A DNA stretch of 64,000 nt from Physella acuta (lineage: Eukaryota > Mollusca > Gastropoda > Physidae): NCBI RefSeq assembly GCF_028476545.1, contig NW_026731981.1, positions 82,501 to 146,500 of the forward strand, written 5' to 3'. Each line of letters opens with the position of its first letter. Positions within the stretch are counted from its first letter, which is position 1. A program made the translations under genes and the position numbers. Shown here one piece after another: positions 37,409-49,193 of the stretch. Below the pieces are notes generated by a model. That model was not told the DNA's origin, searched no databases, and was given only the letters and a program-made list of their open reading frames with translations.

Positions 37409-37568
37409 TCGGAAGTTCCTGCCAGAGAAGACCAGACACAAGCGCCAGACTCTCCAGGATATGACCAGACCTCTCAAGATGTGGCTGGTCAGTCACAGAG
37501 AGAACCCCTACCCATCCAAGCTGGACAAGCTGGAACTGGTCAAGATGAGTCGCATGTCCATGACACAG
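37409..37568 (+). CDS. mkx: Mohawk homeobox, first visible coding exon (homeodomain helices 1-2)
   Basis: This exon encodes the N-terminal two thirds of a TALE homeodomain. The reading frame starts at 37410, after one base that completes a split codon. Visible motifs are RHKRQTLQDMTRPLKMWL, then HRENPYPSKLDK, which carries the PYP three-residue insertion typical of TALE homeodomains, and a final MSMTQ. From memory, vertebrate Mkx has RHKRQALQDMARPLKQWL and HRDNPYPTK at the same places. The acceptor is a pyrimidine tract plus CAG at 37406-37408; the donor is CAG|GTGGGT. Mkx is a nuclear DNA-binding protein that acts as a transcriptional repressor in vertebrates, with roles in tendon and muscle; that role is family knowledge, not seen here. 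The preceding exon must end with two bases of a codon and was not identified. The donor is embedded in a 17-bp minisatellite. An Irx gene is the main alternative, but the C-terminal exons fit Mkx. Confidence 0.95.
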
Positions 37569-38695
37569 GTGGGTGTGTGGCGGTAGGGGGTGTATGGCAC
37601 AGGTGGGTGTAGGGCACAGGTGGGTGTGTGGTGGTAGGGTGTATGACACAGGTGGGTGTGTGGCGTTAGGGGGTGTATGACACAGGTGGGTGTATGATAC
37701 AGGTGGGTGTATGACACAGGTGGGTGTATGACACAGGTGGGTGTATGACACAGGTGGGTGTATGACACAGGTGGGCGTATGACACAGGTGGGCGTATGAC
37801 ACAGGTGGGTGTATGACAGGTGGGTGTATAACATGTGGGGGTGTATGACATGTGGGGGTGTTTGACATGTGGGGGTGTTTGACACGTGTGGGTATATGGC
37901 AGGTGGGTGTATGGTGGTAGGGGGTATGACAGGTGGGTGTATGACACAGGTGGGTGTATGACACAGGTGGGTGTATGACAGGTGGGTGTATAACATGTGG
38001 GGGTGTATGACATGTGGGGGTGTTTGACATGTGGGGGTGTTTGACACGTGTGGGTATATGGCAGGTGGGTGTATGGCGGTAGGGGGTACGACAGGTGGGT
38101 GTATGACAGGTGGGTGTATGGCAGTTGGGTGTATGGCGGTAGGGGGTACGACAGGTGGGTGTATGACACAGGTGGGTGTATGACACAGGTGGGTGTATGA
38201 CACAGGTGGGTGTATGACACAGGTGGGTGTATTGTGGTAGGGGGTGTATAACAGGTGGGTGTATGGCAGTTGGGTGTATGGCGGTAGGGGGTACGACAGG
38301 TGGGTGTATGACACAGGTGGTTGTATGACACAGGTGGGTGTATAACATGTGGGGGTGTATGACACAGATGGGTGTATGACACAGGTGGTTGTATGACACA
38401 GGTGGTTGTATGACACAGGTGGTTGTATGACACAGGTGGTTGTATGACACAGGTGGGTGTATGACACAGGTGGGTGTATGACACAGGTGGGTGCATGACA
38501 CAGGTGTGTGCATGACACAGGTGGGTGTATGACACAGGTGGGTGTATGACAGGTGGGTGTATAACAGGTGGGTGTATGACACAGGTGGGTGTATGACAGG
38601 TGGGTTTATGACAGGTGGGTGTATGACACAGGTGGGTGTATGACAGGTGGGTGTATGACACAGGTGGGTGTATGACACAGGTGGGTGTATGACAC
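37561..38695. repeat. 17-bp minisatellite built from the mkx splice donor
   Basis: Unit TGACACAGGTGGGTGTA. The first copy is the exon end TGACACAG plus the donor GTGGGTGT. Dozens of copies follow, mixed with GGCGGTAGGGGGT and AACATGTGGGGG variants. Long minus-strand frames (up to 452 codons) are repeat products. Confidence 0.95.
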
Positions 38696-39944
38696 GTCTT
38701 TTATCCACCTCACGTGTGTGTAATGAATCTCTACCCACATAGATCCTCTTTTTTTTAAATTTTTACTACCCAATTCTCTCCAATCTCTCTGCAAACTACA
38801 CTACATTTTTTAAGTTACTAGAGAAGTCATGAGGTATTTATGAATACGACCTGGAGTCGTGTCCTCTAACCCCCCCCCTTTACACACACACACACACACA
38901 CACACACTCCCCAGACTGTCACACACATCCATCACAGCTTCCACGCACCACCCTATTCCTTCTTCTCGTCTGAACCACATCCTAACATAAAAACTGTTTT
39001 CCGTCCCCAATTTGTTTTTCTCTTGCCGTATCTTTATTGTAAATAAAGTCACATTCATGGTTATCCTACATAAAAAAAACTTTATCTTGAGTCGATACAT
39101 TTTCAAAAAATCAAACTCGGTTTGGTTATTTTCATAACGTCATTCCTCCCCAACTCTTCCCAGTGTAAATTTGTGTTTGGGTCCCATTATGGTGTGCGTC
39201 GGTCAGAAATGGGAAGCAATCGATTTCGGTGTTTAGACTACATTAGTAACCATTACTACCGACAGCCAGTGTAAACATAATCTTAGAAACGGCATTTGTA
39301 GGGTTTGCCGTTGGTTACTCCACTTTTCGGTACTGATTTTTAATTATGATTTCCAATGTTTATCTAGGAAATGAATTTTCTCTGTATCAAAAAAAATGGA
39401 AACACAAAACTAGATGGAATTATTTTAACCTAATTAGGAATGAATAAAAAATAACATTGGCTTTATGTAAAAAAGTTGTTAAAAATTATATTTGATGTAT
39501 TGCATTTATGTATGAAATAAAAAAAAATGAACGAAATTTGATCGTAACAAATACATGAAACAATTGTATTGTATGAAGTTTGTTCATAAAAGATGACTGG
39601 TTTATTCTTTTATGATTAAAATACCAAGTTTAAAGATTGATTATTATTCTAATGCCAAGTTACAGATCCAATGTAGTTTTCGTGTGAAGCACATAAATGT
39701 CAAGCATTATTGTAATGTCGCTTCCAGTATGAATGGAATGTTGTTTTTTTTTAATTTAATTTACTTGTAGAGCGTCACATTTAAAGATAGAGCTTCACTG
39801 GACTGTAATATAATTTAAATGTAGCATTTAACTTACTCTAAAAGACTGAGACAGTACTCGCGTAAACATATAGTGGACCAGAGTGTATCGAAAAGAAAAT
39901 AATTGGTGTTTTGGTTTCCTTGTTGCTCCAATCAACATGCTTTC
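38696..39944. other. mkx intron, unassigned AT-rich DNA
   Basis: Contains a (CA)n run at 38881-38907. Nothing else recognised. Confidence 0.4.
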
Positions 39945-40305
39945 GACATTTTGTCCTGTATCGACATTATGTCATATCAACATTTTGTCCTATATCGACA
40001 TTTTGTCCTGTATCGACATTTTGTCCTATATCGACATTTTGTCCTGTATCGACATTTTGTCTTAAATCGACATTTTGTCCTATATCGACATTTTGTCCTA
40101 TATCGACATTTTGTCCTGTATCGACATTTTGTCCTATATCGACATTTTGTCCTGTATCGACATTTTGTCCTATACCGACATTTTGTCTTTTATCGACATT
40201 TTGTCTTAAATCGACATTTTGTCCTATATCGACATTTTGTCCTATATCGACATTTTGTCCTATATCGACATTTTGTCCTATACCGACATTTTGTCCTATA
40301 TTGGA
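39945..40305. repeat. 18-bp minisatellite, about 20 copies
   Basis: Unit TATCGACATTTTGTCCTG with TATA/TGTA variants, in an mkx intron. Confidence 0.95.
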
Positions 40306-40690
40306 TATTTGGAAATCCTTAAAGGTTTAGTTCCGCTGGGGTGATACAGACTTGCTCAGGTTTTAGTTACGTTAGAGTTACGCTGACAGTTTAGGATTAG
40401 TCTGACTAAGCCGACTCTTAGTCTGATGCGTTTTTAGGTGACAGAAGTCAAGGGTTAATGACTTGTGACTGAGACCACAAAGTCAAGATTTAATGGGTTG
40501 TGAAGCTGAAGTCATGACTTAACGAGTCGTGATTGAAATTGTAATCTCGTTAAATCGCGCAGGAATCGATATGCGACTCTGTACCACAGATCTCGCATAC
40601 AGTAAAACATCACTATTTCTCTAGACGTTTGACTTGTTTTAGACACTTCTCTTTTGAAGCTAGGCCACTCCATTCCACTTTTGACAGACT
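40306..40690. other. mkx intron, unassigned
   Basis: A loose repeat of AAGTCATGACTTAACGAGT type motifs (about 40430-40530). No gene. Confidence 0.4.
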
Positions 40691-40870
40691 CAGAGGCGTA
40701 GCGACCCCTCCCGGCGCCCGGGAACAAACTTTCAATTTGGCGCCCACCCCCATATATTTTTTTTATATTTATAGTTCAAAATAGCAGCTAAAATTAGCTT
40801 ATTTTGGCGCCCATTGGGTCGGCGCCCGGGGACATATGAACCCCCCCCCCCCCCCCCCGCTACACCTCTG
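40691..40870. mobile_element. Small hAT-like non-autonomous element, family B, second copy
   Basis: Ends CAGAGGCGTAGCGACCCCTC and CGCTACACCTCTG. GGCGCCCGGG and CTTTCAATTTGGCGCC are shared in part with 14386-14646. No target duplication is visible. Confidence 0.75.
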
Positions 40871-41394
40871 CCCCATTCATTCCTCTTGTGCATGACATTG
40901 TCCCAGAATGTTTTATCTTCAAACGCCGTCACACTTTCCCCTTTGAGTGCATGAGCTCCTGACTTACCCTTAGACCTAGTTCAACGTGAAAGCATGTCCG
41001 CTACCCACTTAACGCAAGAGATAAATTCTTAACGCTTTTACTATCTTCTTTTTTAAAAAAAAAACATGTAATTATCTAATTCTATTTAAGTCTTGATAAA
41101 AGAAACGACGGAAAAATGTTCCGAACGTCACAAAAATGTGTCTTATCTTTGTTTGCTGTAAGATTAATTTTTTAGAATTGGTGTACAGACTTACTCCTGA
41201 AGGGTTGTCTTAATAAACCGGTGTGTACATCTTTTGTGTCTCTGTGTACGTGTGTGACGTGTACACAATTTTATCATCTCGTGTTTGTTCAAGATTTGTT
41301 CGTCGCAAGGAAATTCCTATGAGGTGAATCAGCAACTGGACTAGAATCGAGATTGTATTGTCTGTTTTGTGTTTTATAACTGACTGATTTATCT
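40871..41394. other. mkx intron, unassigned
   Basis: Nothing recognised. Confidence 0.4.
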
Positions 41395-41800
41395 CATTGG
41401 AGCATTGGTTCTGACCCTAATTCCTGTCCGTACATAAGTCTGACAAAGGGTTCGACCATTATTCCTGTCTGTTCATAAATCTGACAAAGGGTTCGACATT
41501 TATTCCTGTCCGTACATAAGTATGACGAAGGGTTCGACCATTATTCCTGTTCGAACATAAGTATCACGAAGTGTTCGACCTTTATTCCTGTTCGTACATA
41601 AGTATGACGAAGGGTTCGACCATTATTCCTATCTGTTCATAAATCTGACAAAGGGTTCGACCGTTATTCATGTCCGTACATAAGTCTGACGAAGGGTTCG
41701 ACCATTATTCCTGTCTGTTCATAAATCTGACAAAGAGTTCGACCATTATTCCTGTCTGTTCATAAATCTGACAAAGGGTTCGACCATTATTCCTGTCCCC
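41395..41800. repeat. 41-bp minisatellite, about 10 copies
   Basis: Units contain TCTGACAAAGGGTTCGACCA, TTATTCCTGTC and GTTCATAAA; spacing is 41 bp between GGTTCGAC copies. Confidence 0.93.
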
Positions 41801-42930
41801 GAATACTTGACATTATATAACAATAGTCGAATACTTGACATTATATAACAAGGTCGATTACCTGAAAACTGGAATGCTGAAATACGACTTTTTAAAACAA
41901 GGACATAATTGACATGTTCACAGGTTTAATTGTATTTTTTTAAACGAATTTGAGCCTCATAATTTAACTTAAACAATGTTGTGCCTGCTTCAGTGTTTAA
42001 AGATGTTTTAAAATAAAAACGGTGCAATGTTGCAAGCTGTTTTATAGCTGGAGTTACTCTGACTTGGAACAAAATATTGAAATAGCGAGCACTTGGACGC
42101 TGTAATTCTAGTCATTACCAATAACAGGCAAACATGACAAGGCATTACTGGGGGTACCAGTACTTAATGCCACATCAGGGTTTCCTGTGGGGGATTACCC
42201 AGTACGTGCCGGAGACTTGAGATCGATGATCGATCCCGATAATTAATTGATCAGCGATGGAACAAACATTGATTGCTTGAATACGATACGCTCTGACTGT
42301 GGGGGTCATTGCACGGCGCCACTAAGACAAAATGTTTTCGGTGCGTTTCGGTGTAATAAAATAGTTTTGTTTTTTTATGTGTTGAGGGTTTTTTTGCTCG
42401 CTCGATACATACATTTACCGGCTAGCAAATTTGGCGCGGAATTTGATTTGGGTGCGGCGTCATTAGTGTTCGCGCGCCGCTGGGGGATTTGTCTAATTCT
42501 TGTGCAAGCAATTAGCACGAGTGAGTAGTTATCCGGTCCCCACATGCGGGACTTGGGGTGGGGCGGGGGTAGTGTATTGTTAATGTATTGATCACATCGT
42601 TTTGTTTTACTACTCACTGCGTATTGTTTGCGGTATTGTACTCGGCTTAACATGTGAGCTATTGTGTTCAATGAATCGTAGCGGAAACTTATTGCTGCCT
42701 TTAACAGAAAGTATTTAAAAATTATCTGAGAGAAGTACAAAAATCAATATTTTTCTTATCAAGCATAGTTAATTTGTTTAAAGCTTAACGTTATTTGTAT
42801 TTTAGAGAAACATCTTTCGTATAGTTCACGCTCCTCTAAACTCGGTAGCAAATTGTTCAACTTTTTTCACAAAACTGGATAGGCGCAATGACATCTTTCT
42901 TTAGTTTAAATTACATCTAACCTAATTCAA
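41801..42930. other. mkx intron, non-repetitive DNA
   Basis: About 42180-42540 is complex, moderately GC-rich sequence with TAATTAATTGATCAGCGATG and GCAAGCAATTAGCACGA. It could be an enhancer but nothing proves it. No exon was supported. Confidence 0.3.
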
Positions 42931-43252
42931 AAGGACATCTTTTCTTTTGTCAAAAACACATCTTTTCTGTTTGTCAAAAGTACATTTTTGCATAAAACAC
43001 ATCAAGGAATTCTTTCCCGAGCTTCTCAAGCACATATGTTTATGTCACAAACATATCTTTCTCAAACTCCACATGCAAATCTTCCTTCAAGCACATCTTA
43101 CATTAAGTCAACACCACTTTCGAGAAAATATTACCTAAAGCCAAAAGCACTTTCCTTAACGTATTAAGCACATCTTCCTTAAAGTCTCAAATACATCAAT
43201 TTTTAAGTCACAAAAGTATATTTTCCAAACATCCTAACAGTTTACCTACCTC

Positions 43253-43770
43253 TTCACTAACCCGATCCTGACCCTAACCTTTACCTACCTCTTCTCTAAC
43301 CGACACTGACCTTACTCACCTCTAACCCGACTCTGACCTTTACTCTTCCCTAACCCGACCCCGACCCTGACCTTTACTCTTCTCTAACCCGACCCTGACC
43401 CTGACCTTTACTCACATCTAACCTGACCCTGACCTTTACTCTTCTCTAACCCGACCCTGACCTTCACTCTTCTCTTACCCGACCCCTGACCTTAACTCTT
43501 CCCTAACCCGACCCCGACCCTGACCTTTACTCTTCTCTAACCCGACCCTGACCCAGACCTTTACTCTTCTCTAACCCGACCCTGACCCTGACCTTTACTC
43601 TTCTCTAACCCGACCCTGACCCTGACCTTTACTCTTCTCTAACCCGACCCTGACCTTTACCCTACCTCTTTTCTAACCCGACCCTGACCTTTACTCACCT
43701 CTAACCCGACACTGACCCTGACCTTTACTCACCTCTAACCCGACCCCCTGATCCTGACCTTTACCTACCT
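43253..43770. repeat. Pyrimidine-rich minisatellite upstream of an mkx exon
   Basis: CTAACCCGACCCTGACCTTT units, with and without a second CCTGAC. The last units run up to the exon acceptor and supply much of its pyrimidine tract. Confidence 0.9.
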
Positions 43771-43781
43771 GTGTTCCCCAG

Positions 43782-43950
43782 GTCAGCAACTGGTTCGCCA
43801 ACGCCAGACGCCGGCTGAAGAACACGGTCAAGGGCGACAACGTCACGTGGGCGACCCGCATCAAGAGCTACAACAAGTACGCCGAGGGTAACGCTGAGTT
43901 GCTGAGTATACCGTCCGACATAGAGTCGTGGGACTCGGAGGACGAGATGT
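43782..43950 (+). CDS. mkx: Mohawk homeobox, exon with homeodomain helix 3
   Basis: The exon begins with VSNWFANARRRLKNTV, the recognition helix, with alanine at homeodomain position 50 as in the Irx/Mkx group. It continues with TWATRIKSYNKYAEGNAE and an acidic IESWDSEDEM. Vertebrate Mkx has SWALRIKLYNKYVQGNAE at this place, a block that separates Mkx from Irx. The acceptor is CCCCAG ending at 43781; the donor GTGAGT starts at 43951. The exon enters in phase 0 and leaves one base of a split cysteine codon. It is bracketed by a pyrimidine-rich array that ends about 20 bp upstream and by a 22-bp array that begins about 30 bp downstream. Confidence 0.96.
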
Positions 43951-43974
43951 GTGAGTAGCACACTGTGTTACCTG

Positions 43975-44890
43975 TGTGTACATGTGTTGTGTCAATGTGT
44001 ACGATATTTTCTTGTGTCACGTGTGTGTACATTTTGTTGTGTCATGTGTGTGTTCATGTTCTATCACGTTTGTGTTCATGTTGTGCCACGTGTGTACATT
44101 TTGTTGTGTCACGTTTGTGTTCATGTTGTGTCATGTATGTGTTCATGTTATGTCATGTGTGTGTTCATGTTATTGTTCACGTATGTGTTCATGTTGTGTC
44201 ATGTATGTGTTCATGTTATTGTTCACGTATGTGTTCATGTTGTGTCATGTGTGTGTACATTTTGTTGTGTCACGTTTGTGTTCATGTTGTGTCACGTTTG
44301 TGTTCATGTTGTGTCACGTGTGTGTACATGTGTTGTGTCACGTGTGTGTTCATGTTGTGTCACGTTTGTGTTCATGTTGTGTCACGTTTGTGTTCATGTT
44401 GTGTCACGTTTGTGTTCATGTTGTGTCACGTTTGTGTTCATGTTGTGTCACGTTTGTGTTCATGTTGTGTCACGTATGTGTTCATGTTGTGTCATGTGTG
44501 TGTTCATGTTGTTGTTCACGTATGTGTTCATGTTGTGTCATGTGTGTGTTCATGTTGTTGTTCACGTATGTGTTCATGTTGTGTCATGTGTGTGTTCATG
44601 TTGTTGTTCACGTATGTGTTCATGTTGTGTCATGTGTGTGTACATTTTGTTGTGTCACGTTTGTGTTCATGTTGTGTCACGTATGTGTTCATGTTGTGTC
44701 ATGTGTGTGTTCATGTTGTTGTTCACGTATGTGTTCATGTTGTGTCATGTATGTGTTCATGTTGCGTCACGTTTGTGTTCATGTTGTGTCACGTTTGTGT
44801 TCATGTTGTGTCACGTTTGTGTTCATGTTGTGTCACGTTTGTGTTCATGTTGTGTCACGTTTGTGTACATGTTGCGTCGCGTGTGTGTAA
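43975..44890. repeat. 22-bp minisatellite just after an mkx exon
   Basis: Unit GTGTCACGTTTGTGTTCATG plus TT, with GTTGTTCACGTATG variants. All three plus-strand frames stay open for over 300 codons because the unit lacks stops, so these frames are repeat products. Confidence 0.93.
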
Positions 44891-45343
44891 TCGACGGTAT
44901 AGATGACAAATGCAGTATGTCCACTTTTTGTGAAATAGATGTACATTTCTACTTAAATTGTCAATAATACAAGCTACAAAAACACTCACGTACAATGTCA
45001 GAAAAGTAGAATGCAAATATTTTATGAATGTTTAAACATAATATTTTTCACTATTTTAATTTATTTTTCACTATTTTAATTTCTGAATGAGATTTTTTAA
45101 AGTCATTTTTCTCGAGATTATGTTTTTTGGGCATACCGCATTTGTACTCTATACACTCATAATATAAGTTGTGAAACTTGGGGGTTAACAAACGGTATAG
45201 GATTTTAAGACTGGGAAGGGTGGTATCTATTCTAGGCTTAGTGCCCTCGTTTATAACCGCTTGATTGATTTCTGGCACCAAGAAGCTAAGTGTTGAAACA
45301 TGAGCATGATGCTTGGATAATCAGGGCATGAATTTTAGGGCAA
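44891..45343. other. mkx intron, unassigned AT-rich DNA
   Basis: Nothing recognised. Confidence 0.4.
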
Positions 45344-45357
45344 TTACATGGTCAAGG

Positions 45358-45570
45358 GACGGAGTGGTCTAGCGGTAGAGAGCTGGACTGCTAGCCCGTT
45401 AGTCTCGAGTTCGAATCCGGGTTCAAGTCAGTAGACCGTCCCTGAGTCCACCCAACTCACGTTAGGGAAAGTAAAGGCGGCTGGGCATAGTGCTGACCAC
45501 ACAGACACAAGTGAACTCTACTTCACTTGCCCCATAGGCCGTCAGGTTTGAAAGGGAAACTGTACTATAC
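45358..45570 (+). mobile_element. SINE-1, tRNA-derived, best-preserved copy
   Basis: Flanked by perfect 14-bp target duplications TTACATGGTCAAGG (45344-45357 and 45571-45584). The head has an A box TGGTCTAGCGG and a B box AGTTCGAATCC; the body has GTAAAGGCGGCTGGGCATAG and CTCTACTTCACTTGCCCC. Its 213 bp define the family's full length here. Confidence 0.93.
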
Positions 45571-45584
45571 TTACATGGTCAAGG

Positions 45585-46054
45585 TATATTAGAGTATTAG
45601 ATGGGCATGGTAATCAGGGCATGTTAATCAGGGCATGATTTCTGGACATATTATAGATACATTGCACATCAGGACACTCGACGGACACACACGTCAGTAC
45701 ATTAGACGGACACGTACGCCAGTGCATGAGTCCTGACTATGTTGCTTGTCGCGCCGCACACCATCAACTACTAATCACTTACTGCTGAAGACTGCCTTTG
45801 GTTGTGGGCATTGAACTGTGTCTGTGTTGGTGGCGGGGAAAACCCGATACCCCAGGGGAGACCGATCCCGGGGGTGGAAGAGTTTGTTATAGTAACCTTT
45901 GTTGGTGTCTCGATGCATTTAGAGTGGGTCAGTACTCATCTCTAATTACACGTGCACACTACCCAGCACGGACTAGTGTCTTTTTGTGCATCAAATAGAT
46001 TCTATAGAAGCCAATGCTAGCTTTTATTGTTTTTTTCTATAAGTTTAGATGAAT
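45585..46054. other. mkx intron, unassigned
   Basis: Loose repeats of TAATCAGGGCATG and CATTAGACGGACACGTAC. No gene. Confidence 0.4.
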
Positions 46055-46305
46055 CGTTACCTCTGCTATATTAATCGTCACGTCTGTTATATGAACCGTT
46101 ACGTCTGTTATATGAACCGTTACGTCTGTTATAAGAACCGTTACGTCTGTTATATGAATCGTTACGTCTGCTATATGAACCGTTACGTCTGCTATAGAGT
46201 TGGTAAGTAGGCCACCAACCAGTTCTACGGCTCAATAAAACCTGCATGAGCCATAGAACTGGTTGGTGACCTACTTACCAGCCCTATATGAACCGTCACG
46301 TCTTA
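46055..46305. repeat. 21-bp minisatellite interrupted by a hairpin
   Basis: Unit GTTACGTCTGTTATATGAACC. The array is split by the palindromic insert at 46193-46287 and resumes after it. Confidence 0.88.
46193..46287. mobile_element. About 95-bp palindromic insert (hairpin)
   Basis: Core arms 46201-46234 and 46247-46280 pair at 32 of 34 positions (CCACCAACCAGTTCTA against TAGAACTGGTTGGT) around a 12-base loop, with weaker pairing out to TATA ends. It could be a minimal inverted-repeat transposon remnant; no transposase family was identified. Confidence 0.7.
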
Positions 46306-46439
46306 AATGAAACTTTCTATTTTTTTTTTACATTTTAATCTTCTACTAACCCAAATTTAAAAAAAAAAACTGTATCTGACATTGTTTTAAAGTATTTTTC
46401 CTGTATAATAATTCCCCAACATACGTAGAGTGCCGTTAC

Positions 46440-46560
46440 TTTTTTTCCTTACTACTTTTTTAAAATCGCCGGCAGTGTAACATTTCCGGCAGCCTTAGCC
46501 GGCAGTATAACATGTCCGGCAGCCTCAGCCGGCAGTATAACACATCCGCCAGCCGAAGAC
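46440..46560. repeat. CCGGCAG-containing short tandem repeat
   Basis: GCCGGCAGTATAACA and TCCGGCAGCCT repeat about three times. A similar CCGGCAGT style recurs at 51035-51225. Confidence 0.7.
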
Positions 46561-48070
46561 GTTGATATTTTCCCTCCACTCACATCCGGTCTTGCTAAAA
46601 TTACTTTCCCACTCAGACTTTAGCGCTACTGATAGGAATCAGATCCGGGCCTAGTCCAGATTTTCGCGGCACCGGAATTTTTTTTTATAGTCGATATCAC
46701 TTGCTTTCCGTACATCCGCCTTATCGGTTTCCAATGTTGGTGGTGGGGGAGGGAGAGGGGATTTAATTTTTTTTTTCTTGAAAATGTCCAGAGTACATGC
46801 AAGCTGGACCGTGTTTCTCAATAGAATGGGGTGGGGGGGGTCGTGAAATAAATCTGGAGGATCTGCGCAGCCCCCTGAAATGGAACCGAATAGGGATAAA
46901 AGGATTAGCAGATACAGCTTCTCGGGATTGCAGGCTTTTAAATAGTTTAGAGGGGTCGCCTGGCACGCGTGAGTGGGGGTTTAGAGACTGGAACTACAAG
47001 TTCCATTTCGGTGTTTTTAGGTTGTTGTTTTTTTTAATAGTAACTGTGGACTAGACTTGGTAATGCTTTATCAGATCGCTAAGTATAGTAATAATGAATA
47101 ACGTAAAAGTTCCGCGTTGGTCTGATACAATAGAATCTATGGCTGTGCCCTGCTGTTTGGGACCGCTAGGTATCGTAGTAAGTTCATTTCGGTGTTCGGT
47201 ATTTTTTTTTTTGGGTAACTGTGGATCTAGCTAGGCCAGGCATTGTAACAAGGAGTAACGTAACAGTTTGATTTCGGTGGGTTTTTTTAAATGTTTACCT
47301 TGTACTAAGCTGGACCATGCTATATCAGATCGTTTAGTATCGTAAAAAGGAATAACATAAAGTTCGAATTAGTTGTTAGGTATTTTTTAATTGGTTAGTT
47401 TTGGCTAATCTGGGTCATTTTATATCAAATTTAAAGTTATCGTAATTCATCATTTTTTTTTTTTTCGTACCCAATATATATAGAGTCTGCCATGTATCGT
47501 AATTAAGAATAATCTAACAGTTGAATTTCGTTGTTTTGAATTTTTTAAGGGTAACAAATTTGATCGGATTAATGACACAAAATATAAATACCCGAACTGT
47601 TCATAGTAGCCTACATGACATGTAATTATCAACATTGTTATTAAATCATTGTTTTTGTAATTAACATTAATACAGAAATTTGAAGGTTGAGAGGATGGAA
47701 GGATGGGCCCACGGGTGTGTGGGTGGGTTGATGGATAGATTGATAGATGGAGGGACAGAAGTATGTTTGATTGGTTAGTTGGATTGATGGTTGGAGATGG
47801 TGTGGTCTTTTGCCTCACCAAAACCACACCCCTCGCCCATCTAGTCACCTCACCCCGCCCCTCCGCATTACACAGTACCATCAACGTTTACTTTCTTCTT
47901 ATCATCATTACTTCTGTCGTCAAAACTCGCTCGCTTTGGGTTATTTATGTTTTTTTTTTTAATGTTGCCTTCTACCACAATATAAGTAGAGCTGTGCTAT
48001 TGAATTACAAACAACATCCAAGCAGCTCACTTTGTTCATATCCATCTGGGGATCAACAGTAACCATTGAA
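46561..48070. other. mkx intron, unassigned
   Basis: A loose repeat around GTTTCATTTCGGTGTTTTT/TATCGTA every 100-130 bp at about 46990-47530. No gene; ORFs up to 144 codons have no recognisable features. Confidence 0.35.
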
Positions 48071-48074
48071 TTAT

Positions 48075-48640
48075 AGCTGCAGCCAGAGTATCAGCGTAGG
48101 TCTGCAAAAATATGATCTATAGCTGCAGCCAGAGTATCAGCGTAGGTCTGCAAAAATATGATCTATAGCTGCAGCCAGTGTATCAGCGTAGGTTTGCAAA
48201 AATATGATCTATAGCTGCAGCCAGTGTATCAGCGTTGGTCTGCAAAAATATGATCTATAGCTGCAGCCATATCAATCTTGGTCTGCTACAATAAAATGTA
48301 TGGCTGCAGCCAGTGTTTGACCGTTGGTCTGCTACAATATAATCTATGGCTGTAGCCAATGTTTTAGCGTTGGTCTGATACAATAGAATCTATGGCTGCA
48401 GCCAGTGTATGACCGTTGGCCTGCTACAATAGAATGTATGGCCGCAGCCATATCAGCGTTGGTGTGCTACAATAGAATCTATGGCTGCAGCCAGTGTAAC
48501 AGCTTTGGTCTGCTACAATAGAATCTATGGCTGCAGCCAGTGTAACAGCTTTGGTCTGCTACAATAGAATCTATGGCTGCAGCCAGTGTAACAGCTTTGG
48601 TCTGCTACAATAGAATCTATGGCTGCAGCCAGTGATGAAA
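48075..48640. repeat. About 46-bp minisatellite, 12 copies
   Basis: GGCTGCAGCCAGTGTATCAG, GTTGGTCTGC and an AAAATATGATCTATA or TACAATAGAATCTATG half. The two half types separate left and right parts of the array. Confidence 0.93.
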
Positions 48641-48965
48641 GAAAAAAAGCTCACATGACCTACGACCCGACACGACAATAGAACAGTCGAGTGTGGTTTA
48701 TGCCCAGGCAGATCTAGACCAATCTAGGGATGGTGCCATTTTGGTTCTGTCACGTGACTTGGGTCACGTGCGCGGGGTATTGTATTTTGGTGCGTGTTTG
48801 ATGGAGATGGTGGGGGGAGGGGGTAGAGAGGGAGATATGATTGTATACACAGACTTGTATGCCGGTACTAACAACAAGGTTCTAAACAAGAATCAGGAAA
48901 TAGTATTACGTCTTGCCGTCATACGTAGACCGGTATATTCTGGCGCACACACTTACATACACTAT

Positions 48966-48968
<3 letters not shown>

Positions 48969-49017
<49 letters not shown>

Positions 49018-49049
49018 TGTATGTACATATATGTATATACATATATATG

Positions 49050-49130
<81 letters not shown>

Positions 49131-49193
49131 TTACATATATATATATATACATGTATGTATGTATATGTATATATATATATATATACATGTATG

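Noticed and set aside
37380-38738. 452-codon minus-strand Cys/His/Thr frame and overlapping companions
   Set aside because: It is the antisense of the 17-bp splice-donor minisatellite.
46797-47054. 85-codon plus-strand frame
   Set aside because: No family resemblance, and unremarkable for chance in an intron.
48693-48965. About 90 unique codons ahead of the TA tract, as a possible exon
   Set aside because: No recognisable motif, no fit with mkx phase or conservation, and the frame runs into the microsatellite.
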